Positions 52,022 to 60,312 of a DNA stretch of 64,000 nt are shown one piece after another. The notes below the pieces were generated by a model. It saw nothing but the letters and a program-made list of their open reading frames with translations, had not been told where the DNA came from and made no database searches. The stretch is taken from the NCBI RefSeq assembly GCF_046054155.1, contig NZ_JBEQCT010000002.1:558001-622000 (forward strand). Direction: 5' to 3'. The first letter of the stretch is position 1, and each line of letters starts with the position of its first letter. The translations under genes and the position numbers were made by a program. This DNA comes from Celerinatantimonas yamalensis. GTDB taxonomy: Bacteria > Pseudomonadota > Gammaproteobacteria > Enterobacterales > Celerinatantimonadaceae.

Positions 52022-53329
52022 TTAACGCATCATAAATCGCTCATAATGGAATTGCTCCGCTACTAAGCCATATCTTTGCAGTTGTCTGGCTAACAGCTGG
52101 CCAAATTTCATGGGGCCAGAGAAGCTAACCGACACCTCACGCAAAGACACAACTTTAGCAATCTGCTCACCTTGAAGTACTTCGCCTAAATCATCACTGA
52201 TGACATGCAAATTCACGCTGGGCAAATCACAAATTAGCTTTTCGATGATTTGAGTAAAATAGGTTTCGCTATGGCTGCGATGGCAATAATACAATTCAAC
52301 GTTGTTGCGTTGATATTTGTCACTGCGCGCCATAACATATAACCACGCGATAAAGGGCACCACGCCAACGCCTGCGGCTATCCAAACTTGCCGCGGTTCT
52401 GGAGGAATATAGAATCGACCATACCCACCTTCCACACTCACTTGATGCAAGGTGTCAAAGGAACTAACTAAGTGAGTGGTATAATCACCTAACGCCTTAA
52501 TGGCAAATTCAATGGTTTGGGCTGATTGATCGTAGTGCAACACGCTAAACGGATGAGCCGCTTCGCCATCATGAAAATTCAAGAAAGCAAACTGACCCGA
52601 GTGGTAGTCCATCTCGTGATCGAGGGCTATTTTTAAGTGCAATACGGGTGGCTTAACCTGTAAAGGTTCGATCACTTCAGCGCCTATAATATGCCCAGAT
52701 ACTCGCTTTGAAAGACCAATTCGACCACTGAATGAGAGCATTGCTGCAAGTACACCGGCCACACTCATCATCATAATCGCCATATCCATTGCAGCGGCTG
52801 GCCAGTTTAAATCCATAATAGTGATGCTGTGAAAAGCACCTGCAATAAATAGCGCTCCGGCGATTTTATGAATAAACCGAAAGTGTCGATAACTGACTAA
52901 TTGGATTAGGCTAATGGCCGCAAAGATAACAAAGACATAAAAGGTATATTCCCCGACGATTTTGGATAAATGGGTCCAATTGATCCCAGGAACAAACGCA
53001 TGTTGATGACGATGGAAACGCTCAATCCAGCCTAGGGAAATAAACCACTTATGCGACTCGATAATCGTCCAATGCAATACCAATGCGATTAAAGCGCCAA
53101 TGCCTATTTGCTTGTGCAATGCATAACCATTGTCGAGCCCTTTGACTTTCGCCTCTACCCAAGACAATCGCAGCGCTAAGATCATCGATAAGGTCATACA
53201 AGTCAGCCCAATCATCCCCGTTAAAATCGTTAAATGATGCCACCAGAAAAAAAAACCCACTTCGGCAGAATAACCAAGTAATACCGTGGGTAACCATAAC
53301 AAGGTCATCATCAATAACATCGTTTTCAT
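52022..53329 (-). CDS. Ferric reductase-like transmembrane flavocytochrome
   Basis: Membrane oxidoreductase of the FRE/NOX type. The 435 residues have about six helices with paired histidines for two b haems (FFWWHHLTILTG, ALHKQIGIGALIALVLHW, FIHKIAGALFIAGAFHS). The cytoplasmic half has a ferredoxin-reductase FAD fold (HSGQFAFLNFHDGEAAHPFSV) and an NAD(P) motif (WIAAGVGVVPFIAWLY). Likely moves electrons from NAD(P)H across the inner membrane, for example to ferric iron. Monocistronic, convergent with the chemoreceptor gene. Confidence 0.85.
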   Translation of the reverse strand: MKTMLLMMTLLWLPTVLLGYSAEVGFFFWWHHLTILTGMIGLTCMTLSMILALRLSWVEAKVKGLDNGYALHKQIGIGALIALVLHWTIIESHKWFISLGWIERFHRHQHAFVPGINWTHLSKIVGEYTFYVFVIFAAISLIQLVSYRHFRFIHKIAGALFIAGAFHSITIMDLNWPAAAMDMAIMMMSVAGVLAAMLSFSGRIGLSKRVSGHIIGAEVIEPLQVKPPVLHLKIALDHEMDYHSGQFAFLNFHDGEAAHPFSVLHYDQSAQTIEFAIKALGDYTTHLVSSFDTLHQVSVEGGYGRFYIPPEPRQVWIAAGVGVVPFIAWLYVMARSDKYQRNNVELYYCHRSHSETYFTQIIEKLICDLPSVNLHVISDDLGEVLQGEQIAKVVSLREVSVSFSGPMKFGQLLARQLQRYGLVAEQFHYERFMMR

Positions 53330-53770
53330 TTCAAATACCGCCCTTGAAGTTAAGAGACCTCAGATGATGCGATAATGGGCTTAATGCTTAAAATTACAGC
53401 GATCATCCCACAAGTATAGGTGCTCTGGAGTGTGGTTGCGCGAATAAGACGATAAGACATTCCCCCCACTCATGAGCGGTTGACTGAGATAGCCACCAAT
53501 AGTGATAAAAAATAACTCGGAGCGATTAGTCTGCAAAACAGTTGTCAGAAACATATGTTTTAAAAGCAAAACATTAGAGAAAAGTCGTTGTTAAAAACAC
53601 GTTGATGGCAGCGAAGCTCACTTTGTTACTCAATCAGCTGGATAATGACGGCTAACCGCTGATGCCTTGCTCTTTTTAAACAGCATTGAAGCACGCTGCA
53701 ACAAGGTATCATGGTGATATGAGACAATGTATCATGATCTAAACCTGCAGTAATGGAGCGTAACAGTGGC
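53330..53770. other. Intergenic region with repeated GTATCATG motif before the LysR gene
   Basis: No supported gene; a 62-codon minus-strand frame (53381-53569) has no family features. GTATCATG occurs at 53706-53713 and 53729-53736, 23 bases apart, the first inside the near-palindrome TATCATGGTGATA. They lie 35-65 bases before the regulator start and could be its autoregulatory sites. Confidence 0.4.
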
Positions 53771-54661
53771 ATGATCGACTCAATGAAAGCGTTTTGTATG
53801 GTCGTCGAAAAAAACGGCTTTCGCGCTGCGGCCAGTGAATTAGACATGTCGCCGGCGATGGTCAGCCGTCATATTGCTAAATTAGAATTTCAGCTAAAGA
53901 CGCAGTTGCTCAATCGTAACACCCGCTCTATTACATTGACCGATGCGGGCCGCTTATTTTTAACGCATAGCACACAGCTGCTCAGTTTGTACGATCAATG
54001 CCTGCATCAGGTAACTAGCGCCAGCAAAACCGTCAGCGGTAATCTTAAAATCGGGATACCGCATTCGATTAGCCAATTGCATGTGATCCCTGCACTTGAA
54101 AAAATATATGCCGAGCACCCCAACCTCACTCTCGACATTATCGCCGGCAACCATAGTTTAGAGTTATTTAGTCACGGCTATGATTTGGCCATACACTGCG
54201 GGCCACTTCCTGACTCGATGATCTATTACAGTTTAATCGGCTATTGGCGCAAATACACCGTCGCTTCGCCGGCCTATTTGCAAGCACATGGCACACCTAA
54301 GCACCCTAGCGAGTTAGTCGATCACAATTGCTTGTTGCACTTTGATAATCGCACCCGAACTTGGGAATACCTCCTCGATGGAACGAGCCTGCAGGAGCCA
54401 GTTTTCGGTCAAGGACGCTTCAATAACAGCTTAGATTTATATCATATGGCACGCTCTGGATTAGGAGTTGCCTATCTCCCCGACTTTACCGTGGACAACG
54501 CGCTAGCAAATCAACAGTTGGTCAGCATTCTTGAACCTTTTATGCCGCCCCCCTTACCCATGTATATAGTGCATATCAACCCCAAGCCATCCAAACGCGA
54601 GCAAGTGATTATTGATTTGATCAAATCGTTGCCACTGGCCCGCGCCCAGGTGCCGTGCTAA
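53771..54661 (+). CDS. LysR-family transcriptional regulator
   Basis: 296 residues. N-terminal winged helix-turn-helix MIDSMKAFCMVVEKNGFRAAASELDMSPAMVSRHIAKLE is of the DsdC/AphB-like subgroup; the effector-binding domain follows from about 90 (GNLKIGIPHSISQLHVIPAL, LYHMARSGLGVAYLPDF). Start chosen at the ATG at 53771, twelve bases after GGAG; ATG at 53753 is possible. The target is not evident; the convergent yciI-like gene with twin palindromes upstream is a candidate. Confidence 0.9.
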   Translation: MIDSMKAFCMVVEKNGFRAAASELDMSPAMVSRHIAKLEFQLKTQLLNRNTRSITLTDAGRLFLTHSTQLLSLYDQCLHQVTSASKTVSGNLKIGIPHSISQLHVIPALEKIYAEHPNLTLDIIAGNHSLELFSHGYDLAIHCGPLPDSMIYYSLIGYWRKYTVASPAYLQAHGTPKHPSELVDHNCLLHFDNRTRTWEYLLDGTSLQEPVFGQGRFNNSLDLYHMARSGLGVAYLPDFTVDNALANQQLVSILEPFMPPPLPMYIVHINPKPSKREQVIIDLIKSLPLARAQVPC

Positions 54662-54687
54662 TCAACACCAGCGACAGGGAGAATGTG

Positions 54688-54978
54688 CTAGTTCAGCTGT
54701 AAGAAAGCTAGCTCAGGGGACGTTTTGGTGGGTGAAAAATCGGTGATCACATAGTCAGCCACCCCTTCTTGAATATAGGGATCATTGGCGATAATTTGTT
54801 CAAGTGTTTCTCGGGGCATCGCCTTGGCTAGAATGACACCACCCGTACGAGGAACCTTGCCCCCTGATGCCAGAAAAACACCCAGCGCATATTGCCGATC
54901 CAAGTGCGCTCGATGTGCCTCGGTGTATTGGTTCACTTTATTCAAATCACATACATAATTCAGATCGATGATATACAT
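54688..54978 (-). CDS. YciI-family protein
   Basis: 96 residues with the dimeric ferredoxin-like YciI pattern: MYIIDLNYVCDLNKVNQYTEAHRAHLDRQYALG carries the conserved His (HRAHL), and LEQIIANDPYIQEGVADYVITDF the conserved Asp-Pro. Family members are small cytoplasmic proteins of unclear or lyase-like function. Convergent with the LysR gene, 26 bases apart. Two palindromes 87-122 bases upstream suggest regulation. Confidence 0.85.
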   Translation of the reverse strand: MYIIDLNYVCDLNKVNQYTEAHRAHLDRQYALGVFLASGGKVPRTGGVILAKAMPRETLEQIIANDPYIQEGVADYVITDFSPTKTSPELAFLQLN

Positions 54979-55064
54979 ATCTAAAACTCCAATTATTCAA
55001 TTAACGAGTAAAACTAAAGGGAGTTCTATATTAGGCAATATACTTCAGGATTCGAGCGCTCATC

Positions 55065-55100
55065 ATGCAACAGTGCATTACAGATTGTGCAACAATGCAC
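55065..55100 (-). promoter_or_regulatory. Twin 14-bp palindromes upstream of the YciI-family gene
   Basis: ATGCAACAGTGCAT (55065-55078) and GTGCAACAATGCAC (55087-55100) fit RTGCAACARTGCAY, with centres exactly 22 bases apart (two helical turns). This is the architecture of a cooperatively bound repressor or activator site. The remaining sequence from 54979 to 55412 holds no supported gene. Confidence 0.6.
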
Positions 55101-55412
55101 TCAGCACTGATTAGACCATCATCACAGAACTTATCGCTAGCATACGTTTATCAAAAAAAGGGCCGCTGTAAAAATATACAAACGGTTCTATCCCGCGCAG
55201 TGATTATGAAAATGAGCAAGCCACCTAAGCCAAGGTCCAACTCAAAACATAATCGTTGGCAAAACCTATGCCTTAGCAAAAAGTAAAAAATGACAAGCAA
55301 GTCACGCTCGCGCACCATCCAACTATTTACTTAAGGTTTGATGGCGATTGGCGTCAAGCCTACATCACTGATGCTAGTCTGCCAGCCGAGAATAAACACG
55401 ACGAATCATAAC

Positions 55413-55973
55413 TTATAGTTCATTCGCAATTTTCTTATAGCCTTCAACCAGCACATTATTTGCCGACACCACCGATTCAGAAAACTCAGAATATTGCGGT
55501 GGTACTTTAGAGATGCTGGATAGATCAAAATTAGCGCTCACATTGGTCATCGGCGGAATATGAAAGTTATCACTCAGATCAATGCTATCGACCACACAGT
55601 TGTGGCGAATAACACAGCCATTGCCAATACGCGTATTAAATACCACACTGTTAAATCCAACAAACACATCATCACCCACCACACAAGGGCCATGAACAAT
55701 GCTGCGATGCGCAATCGATGAACGCGCCCCAATTTCAATCGCCGCACCCGCCTTTGAATGGATCACGACTCCGTCTTGAATGTTAGAATCGTGCCTGATA
55801 ACAATCGGCTCAATCTCACCGGCTTCATCAACTTCATCGGCGCGGATTACTGCATATGGCCCAACGAACACATTGTCTTCAATAATCACATTGCCGCAAA
55901 TAATTGCGGTCGGGTCGATAAAAGCACTTTGCGAGACCTGTGGGTAATGACCTGTCGGATTTTTTCTTAGCAT
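55413..55973 (-). CDS. Gamma-class carbonic anhydrase-like hexapeptide-repeat protein
   Basis: 186 residues forming a left-handed beta-helix (repeats such as AIICGNVIIEDNVFVGPYAVIRADE). Three histidines fit the zinc site of Cam/CcmM-type gamma carbonic anhydrases: His in DGVVIHSK, and two in AHRSIVHGP five residues apart. GDDVFVGFNSVVFNTRIGNGCVIRHNCVVD closely follows the CcmM pattern. It could instead be a PaaY/CaiE-like thioesterase or transferase of the same fold. Monocistronic. Confidence 0.75.
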   Translation of the reverse strand: MLRKNPTGHYPQVSQSAFIDPTAIICGNVIIEDNVFVGPYAVIRADEVDEAGEIEPIVIRHDSNIQDGVVIHSKAGAAIEIGARSSIAHRSIVHGPCVVGDDVFVGFNSVVFNTRIGNGCVIRHNCVVDSIDLSDNFHIPPMTNVSANFDLSSISKVPPQYSEFSESVVSANNVLVEGYKKIANEL

Positions 55974-56265
55974 AGCTTTTTTTTCCCATTATTTTGATAG
56001 TTACAATCAATCACAACTGCGCTGTGCGTTTGCAAACTCTCTGATACTCAGCTTTAAACCTGTCAGCATATAGAAATAGTAAATCTTGCAAGCAGCGTTT
56101 AAATAACGAGTTGCATCTTCGCAGAACATCAGCGTTTGTGCATTTAATTTCGTCAATGTAAAATCAGTCCACGACTATCTGCAATTCGGCTCATTGGATA
56201 AACATCGAGCTAAACTGGCCTGATAGCGATAGATCAATCGATTGGCCGCATCAAACGCTACTCGC

Positions 56266-57717
56266 TCAAGCCAGCGCAATCACGATACTCGCTTTAAGGC
56301 CTTGTGGCACATTGGGTTCAAGAGTTAGCCCACCGCCATAGGCTGTTGCTAAGGAGTGCGTAATTGAAAGCCCCAGGCCAATATTGGAGCTCTGCGTATC
56401 TCGGGCGGCATTGAGCCGAGTAAACGGTTTGACCACTTCTTTTAATTTATCTGCAGCAATCCCCACTCCATCATCGGCAACTTGAATACTTAAAGTATGT
56501 TGATCATGGCAAAACGACAGTGAGATGATCGCTGCATCACCGGCATACTGGATTGCATTATTTAACAAATTTTCAGTCATGCGGCGTACACTTAGCAGTG
56601 GAATAGCCGCACTCAGCGATGCAGCAGCTGAATACTGGATCACAATCCCTTTTTCATCGTACTCATCCACAATGGTTTGCAGCAAGCTGTCGACATTGGT
56701 CATCTGCCGCGCTTCTTTATTCGCATCATTTTTAGCAAACCGCATTGTTTCAGTCAGCATTTTATCCATGATTTGAATAGTGCGCAGCATTTGCTGTTTA
56801 TCATCACTATTTTCAATAAACTCTAAACGCAAACGTAAACTGGTTAGCGGAGTGCGGAGGTCATGTGAAATAGCGGCTAACAGCTGGGTTCGCTCTTTAA
56901 TATAATCGGTCACCTGCCCTTGCATGGTATTAAACGCCTGAATGGTTGGCACCAGATCGCGCGGCGCGTTCATACTCACCTCATCAACCTGTTTATTGCG
57001 GGCAAATGACAGCGCCGCCTGCCCTAATGCACGAATCGGTTGTAATGCGCGGCGAATGATCACTAAAGACACAAGAACGGTTGCACTCATCATCGCAATC
57101 AAGGCAATCAGAACGATAGGTGACCAATGCGTGATGCTGTTTTCAATCCCTGATGAAAAGTTAAGCCATTGTCCATCACTTAACAAGAGTGAACCATTCA
57201 TCGTGGCGCTATATTGCTGAGCTTGTAGATGTTGTCCCCAGCGAGGGCGAGAGCGAGAGCGTACCATTCCGTCCATCATCGAGCTATTATTTGCACCCAT
57301 CATACTTTGCGAGCGATGGTGCTCGGACAAATCCATCAGTGGGCGCTGAGATTGAGCAACTAGCAGTAAATGTGCTTTTTGAATGCCCTTTGCATAAAAG
57401 CTTTGCAATAATCGTTGCTCTGCCGCACTTGGCGGCTTGGTTTGATCCACCTGCGCCGAAGCGCTTAACGACAGACGCAGATCAGAGCTACTACTCGCTT
57501 GAATAATTGAGTCATGCAAGCGCTGTGGTGTTTGCTCCAAGGTCTCAGCCACCGAGGCAATCCGCTGCATCGCGGCGGTAATCGACAGCTCATTGAGGCG
57601 CTTGGATTTGTCATATGAGAGCAAGTACAGCGTCAAAACAAAACTTAACGCAAACCCCACCAATAAGATCCAAGCAATCTGGTGAATCAACTTTTGACGC
57701 TGATACCAATTAACCAT
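56266..57717 (-). CDS. Sensor histidine kinase with Met/His-rich periplasmic loop
   Basis: 483 residues: helix 1 at about 15-33, a periplasmic domain 34-199, helix 2 at 200-222, HAMP, then the kinase core. The phosphoacceptor is His285 in AAISHDLRTPLTSL; N box ENLLNNAIQYAG, G1 DDGVGIA and G2 GLGLSI are intact. Residues 128-151 are rich in Met and His (M128, H133, H134, M139, M140, M147, M148, M151), a composition seen in copper- or silver-binding proteins; this is suggestive only. The ATG at 57717 lies inside the end of the regulator gene, so they are coupled. Confidence 0.9.
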   Translation of the reverse strand: MVNWYQRQKLIHQIAWILLVGFALSFVLTLYLLSYDKSKRLNELSITAAMQRIASVAETLEQTPQRLHDSIIQASSSSDLRLSLSASAQVDQTKPPSAAEQRLLQSFYAKGIQKAHLLLVAQSQRPLMDLSEHHRSQSMMGANNSSMMDGMVRSRSRPRWGQHLQAQQYSATMNGSLLLSDGQWLNFSSGIENSITHWSPIVLIALIAMMSATVLVSLVIIRRALQPIRALGQAALSFARNKQVDEVSMNAPRDLVPTIQAFNTMQGQVTDYIKERTQLLAAISHDLRTPLTSLRLRLEFIENSDDKQQMLRTIQIMDKMLTETMRFAKNDANKEARQMTNVDSLLQTIVDEYDEKGIVIQYSAAASLSAAIPLLSVRRMTENLLNNAIQYAGDAAIISLSFCHDQHTLSIQVADDGVGIAADKLKEVVKPFTRLNAARDTQSSNIGLGLSITHSLATAYGGGLTLEPNVPQGLKASIVIALA

Positions 57718-58435
57718 GCGACACCTCACAGCTAAATTGATACCCCCCACCCCAAATCGTTTTAATCAATTTGGGCTGTTTGGGATCTTGCTCGATCTTT
57801 TTTCTCAAGCGGCTAATCAGCGTGTCAATAGCACGATCATAGACATCGGCACCACGCCCTTGCACTAAGCGCAGTAGATCATCCCGGCTTAAGACAACAT
57901 GCGGATGCGATAAAAAAGCGACCAAAAGGGTAAATTCAGTGGACGTTAACGTCACTAAAGTATCACTCGGGTCTTTGAGCTCGCGGGTGGTTGCATTAAG
58001 ATGCCAATGCGCAAATTCATAATGGATTGGGCTTGTGGATAGTTGCTCATCAACATTAGGGATTGCAAAATAGCGCCGCAGAACCGATTTGATCCGAGCC
58101 AGCAGTTCTCGCGGATTAAAAGGCTTAGGTACATAATCATCAGCGCCTACTTCTAACCCGATGATTCGATCAATATCTTCACCTAGCGCAGTGAGCATAA
58201 TAATCGGAATGTGACTTTGGCTGCGGATCTCCCGGCATAAGGTGATTCCATCCTTGCCCGGCAACATCAGATCTAAAATCAGCAAGTCAAAATGTTCTTT
58301 TTCCATCCGTTGGTACAACTGCTCACCATCAGCCGCGGTTGACACGCGCAGCCCATGCTGACACAAAAATCGTTGCAGTAAGTCACGAATATCTTTGTGA
58401 TCATCAACCACCAAAATATGGTAAGTCTTTTCCAT
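57710..58435 (-). CDS. OmpR-family response regulator
   Basis: 241 residues with a receiver domain (acidic pocket ILVVDDH, phosphoacceptor Asp in LLILDLMLPGKDG, Lys in DYVPKPFNP) and an OmpR/PhoB winged helix (LTSTEFTLLVAFLSHPHVVLSRDDLL, YDRAIDTLISRLRKKIE). The ATG at 58435 has GAGG at good spacing; 15 extra codons upstream lack support. Overlaps the kinase gene by eight bases. It is divergent from the repeat-protein gene and probably controls both through the TTGTCA sites. Confidence 0.93.
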   Translation of the reverse strand: MEKTYHILVVDDHKDIRDLLQRFLCQHGLRVSTAADGEQLYQRMEKEHFDLLILDLMLPGKDGITLCREIRSQSHIPIIMLTALGEDIDRIIGLEVGADDYVPKPFNPRELLARIKSVLRRYFAIPNVDEQLSTSPIHYEFAHWHLNATTRELKDPSDTLVTLTSTEFTLLVAFLSHPHVVLSRDDLLRLVQGRGADVYDRAIDTLISRLRKKIEQDPKQPKLIKTIWGGGYQFSCEVSHG

Positions 58436-58493
58436 TTCAACCTCTTCAGCACGATTCTCTGGGTTAACTATATCCGTCAAGCTTTAAAAAGTG

Positions 58494-58535
58494 TGACAAA
58501 GTTTGTCAGTAGATAGTATTGTCACGTTTTGTCAG
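58494..58535. promoter_or_regulatory. TTGTCA repeat operator in the divergent promoter region
   Basis: A 15-base palindrome TGACAAAGTTTGTCA (58494-58508) is followed by TTGTCAC (58519-58525) and TTGTCAG (58530-58536). TTGTCA-N5-TTGTCA with an 11-base period is the tandem half-site arrangement bound by OmpR/PhoB-type regulators. It lies between the regulator start and the repeat-protein start, 78-120 bases before the latter. Confidence 0.65.
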
Positions 58536-58613
58536 AAAAGAATTCAATTGCGACACACATCATCAAGTAATTCTTGCTGTAATAGCCTCAGACACAGCAA
58601 AAGGATATACCTT

Positions 58614-59396
58614 ATGAAACATTTAACCAAAGTCGCCATCGTCATTGCCGCAGTAATTGCATCTGCCAGCGCCTATGCACAATGGGGCAGCCAGCAGCCA
58701 GCCAACGGTAATACGCAGCCGATAACTAGCCCTCGAAATGGCGAGCAAAACCAATCAACATGGCCATGTGGACAAGGCGCGGGCATGGGGCAATACCGAC
58801 ACAATGCTCAGGGTATGGGTCAGCACATGTACCGCTATTCCCAAAACATGGGGCAATACCGACAGGGCAACGCTCAAGGCATGGGCCCCAATAACCAAGG
58901 TCAGCAGAACATGGGGCAATACCGACAGGGCAACGCTCAAGGCATGGGCCCCAATAGCCAAGGTCAGCAGAACATGGGGCAATACCGACAGGGCAACACT
59001 CAAGGCATGGGCCCCAATAGCCAAGGTCAGCAGAACATGGGGCAATACCGACAGGGCAACACTCAAGGCATGGGCCCCAATAGCCAAGGTCAGCAGAACA
59101 TGGGGCAATACCGACAGGGCAACACTCAAGGCATGGGCCTCAATAGCCAAGGTCAGCAGAACATGGGGCAATACCGACAGGGCAACACTCAAGGCATGGG
59201 CCCCAATAGCCAAGGTCAGCAGAACATGGGGCAATACCGACAGGGCAACACTCAAGGCATGGGCCCCAATAGTCAAGGTCAGCAGAACATGGGGCAATAC
59301 CGACAGGGCAATAAAATGCCAAACAATATGGGTATGGGCCAACAGGTACTCCCAATACCGAGCAATAACTCAACACCATCGAACACATCTGAGTAG
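58614..59396 (+). CDS. Exported 21-residue tandem-repeat protein (Gln/Gly/Asn/Met-rich)
   Basis: No family recognised. The 260-residue protein has a clear signal peptide (MKHLTKVAIVIAAVIASASA, cleavage near AYA-QWG) and a short linker. Then comes one degenerate and seven near-perfect 21-residue repeats, NMGQYRQGNTQGMGPNSQGQ plus Q, and a short non-repeat tail. Each repeat has two Met, one Tyr and one Arg and no hydrophobic core, so the mature protein is likely periplasmic or secreted and extended, or beta-solenoid/amyloid-like. One internal Cys (TWPCGQ) precedes the repeats. ATG at 58614 follows AAAGGA. Expression is probably under the divergent two-component system. Confidence 0.82.
   Translation: MKHLTKVAIVIAAVIASASAYAQWGSQQPANGNTQPITSPRNGEQNQSTWPCGQGAGMGQYRHNAQGMGQHMYRYSQNMGQYRQGNAQGMGPNNQGQQNMGQYRQGNAQGMGPNSQGQQNMGQYRQGNTQGMGPNSQGQQNMGQYRQGNTQGMGPNSQGQQNMGQYRQGNTQGMGLNSQGQQNMGQYRQGNTQGMGPNSQGQQNMGQYRQGNTQGMGPNSQGQQNMGQYRQGNKMPNNMGMGQQVLPIPSNNSTPSNTSE
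58782..59312 (+). repeat. 63-bp tandem repeat array inside the exported protein gene
   Basis: One degenerate unit (58782-58844), seven units of 63 bases (58845-59285) and a 27-base partial unit (59286-59312). Units differ from the consensus at only zero to two positions: Ala/Thr codon variants in units 1-2, one Pro to Leu change in unit 5, one silent change in unit 7. All changes keep frame. Because 63 is a multiple of three, long shadow frames without stops exist on both strands. Confidence 0.95.
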
Positions 59397-59404
59397 ATAC
59401 TTAA

Positions 59405-59433
59405 TCACCAAGCAGAATCACTCTGCTTGGTGA
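59405..59433 (+). terminator. Long hairpin after the repeat-protein gene
   Basis: Perfect 12-bp stem TCACCAAGCAGA/TCTGCTTGGTGA with 5-base loop, nine bases past the stop codon. No T-tract follows, so it may be a terminator aided by other factors or a 3'-end protector. Confidence 0.6.
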
Positions 59434-59573
59434 ATTCCACATATAAGATCCGATATCTAATTAATAAACTCTCACATTTAAGATATTAGAAAAAGAAAAA
59501 TCATACAGAACCCCAAGTCGTATATAAAACTAGTCGTAGATCGACCCCGCGGGCTATTAAGAGAGATTTTCGG

Positions 59574-59920
59574 TTAACGTGCGACGACCATGATATCGCC
59601 ACTAAGTGAAGAGGTATTATCTAGTTGCAACATATGATTGATCAGATTGCCACACACCATATGGTGGGAGTTCATATTCACCAAATAAAGGAACTGGGGT
59701 TGATGTTGTGGAGTGGGAATATTAACCGTTGATCGCTGAACTTCAGCACTAAATGAGCTCAGTGCGGTTTTTTCATATTGTCAAATCGGCTCACTAACTG
59801 AATATCGTATTGATAGACAGTTGGCACCCCTTCGCGACCCGTGAATTCAATCACCAGAAAACAATCATCACTCATTTCTGCCAAGTTAATCGAGAAATTA
59901 AGGCGACCAATTGCAGCCAT
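59574..59920 (-). pseudogene. VgrG-like N-terminal remnant
   Basis: A 53-codon frame from ATG 59920 (MAAIGRLNFSINLAEMSDD, then VIEFTGREGVPTVYQYDIQL) resembles the first beta-strands of VgrG/TssI spike proteins. It hits a TGA at 59759. A second open piece in another frame runs to a TAA at 59574 (ends SLSGDIMVVAR) and does not look like the VgrG continuation. Best read as a deleted and frameshifted remnant; no other type VI secretion gene is in the window. Confidence 0.5.
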
Positions 59921-60233
59921 CCGTACGCTCTTTAACTTGAAACCATATACATATAATAACAGTCAGTTATAATAACAAGATTATCATTAAAAGCATGGAA
60001 GATATCGCTTAAACTCATTTAAGACCAACGACATTGATACACAAACTTACGCTGCAAGCACCTCACCAGTCCCATCCAAGCTATACCCGCGATGTCATGG
60101 GAGCCGTCAATGTTACGATATCCATCGAGACTTCAATTAGTTGAGTGACGTCTGATTGTTGAAGGTCTTGGTAATTGGGCATCTATCCTTAGCACATGAT
60201 TGATATTGAATACTGCATAAACAAAAACCATTA
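59921..60233. other. Intergenic region between the VgrG remnant and groEL terminator
   Basis: AT-rich on the left, mixed on the right; no supported gene or RNA. Also 59434-59573 is empty. Confidence 0.35.
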
Positions 60234-60266
60234 AAAAACCCCGCAGCTTGCGCTTGCGGGGTTTTA
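60234..60266 (-). terminator. Rho-independent terminator after groEL
   Basis: Eleven-bp stem AAAACCCCGCA/TGCGGGGTTTT with a 9-base loop and T-tract in the minus direction, 47 bases past the groEL stop. Confidence 0.92.
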
Positions 60267-60312
60267 AATTGGATGAAACCTAAAAGAGAAGGTTTCAGGC
60301 GTAAGGCGTGAC

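Noticed and set aside
55065..55286. 73-codon frame starting at the twin palindromes
   Set aside because: Its first codons are the palindromes themselves, and the product is an unremarkable basic sequence with no motif.
58782..59312. CRISPR-like regular repeats
   Set aside because: Units are contiguous with no unique spacers and are in frame with an exported protein; no cas gene is present.
58738..59433. Long open frames across the repeat array in a second plus-strand frame and on the minus strand
   Set aside because: They exist only because a 63-base unit without stops in those frames is repeated. They have no signal peptide or ribosome-binding site, and the frame from 58614 has both.
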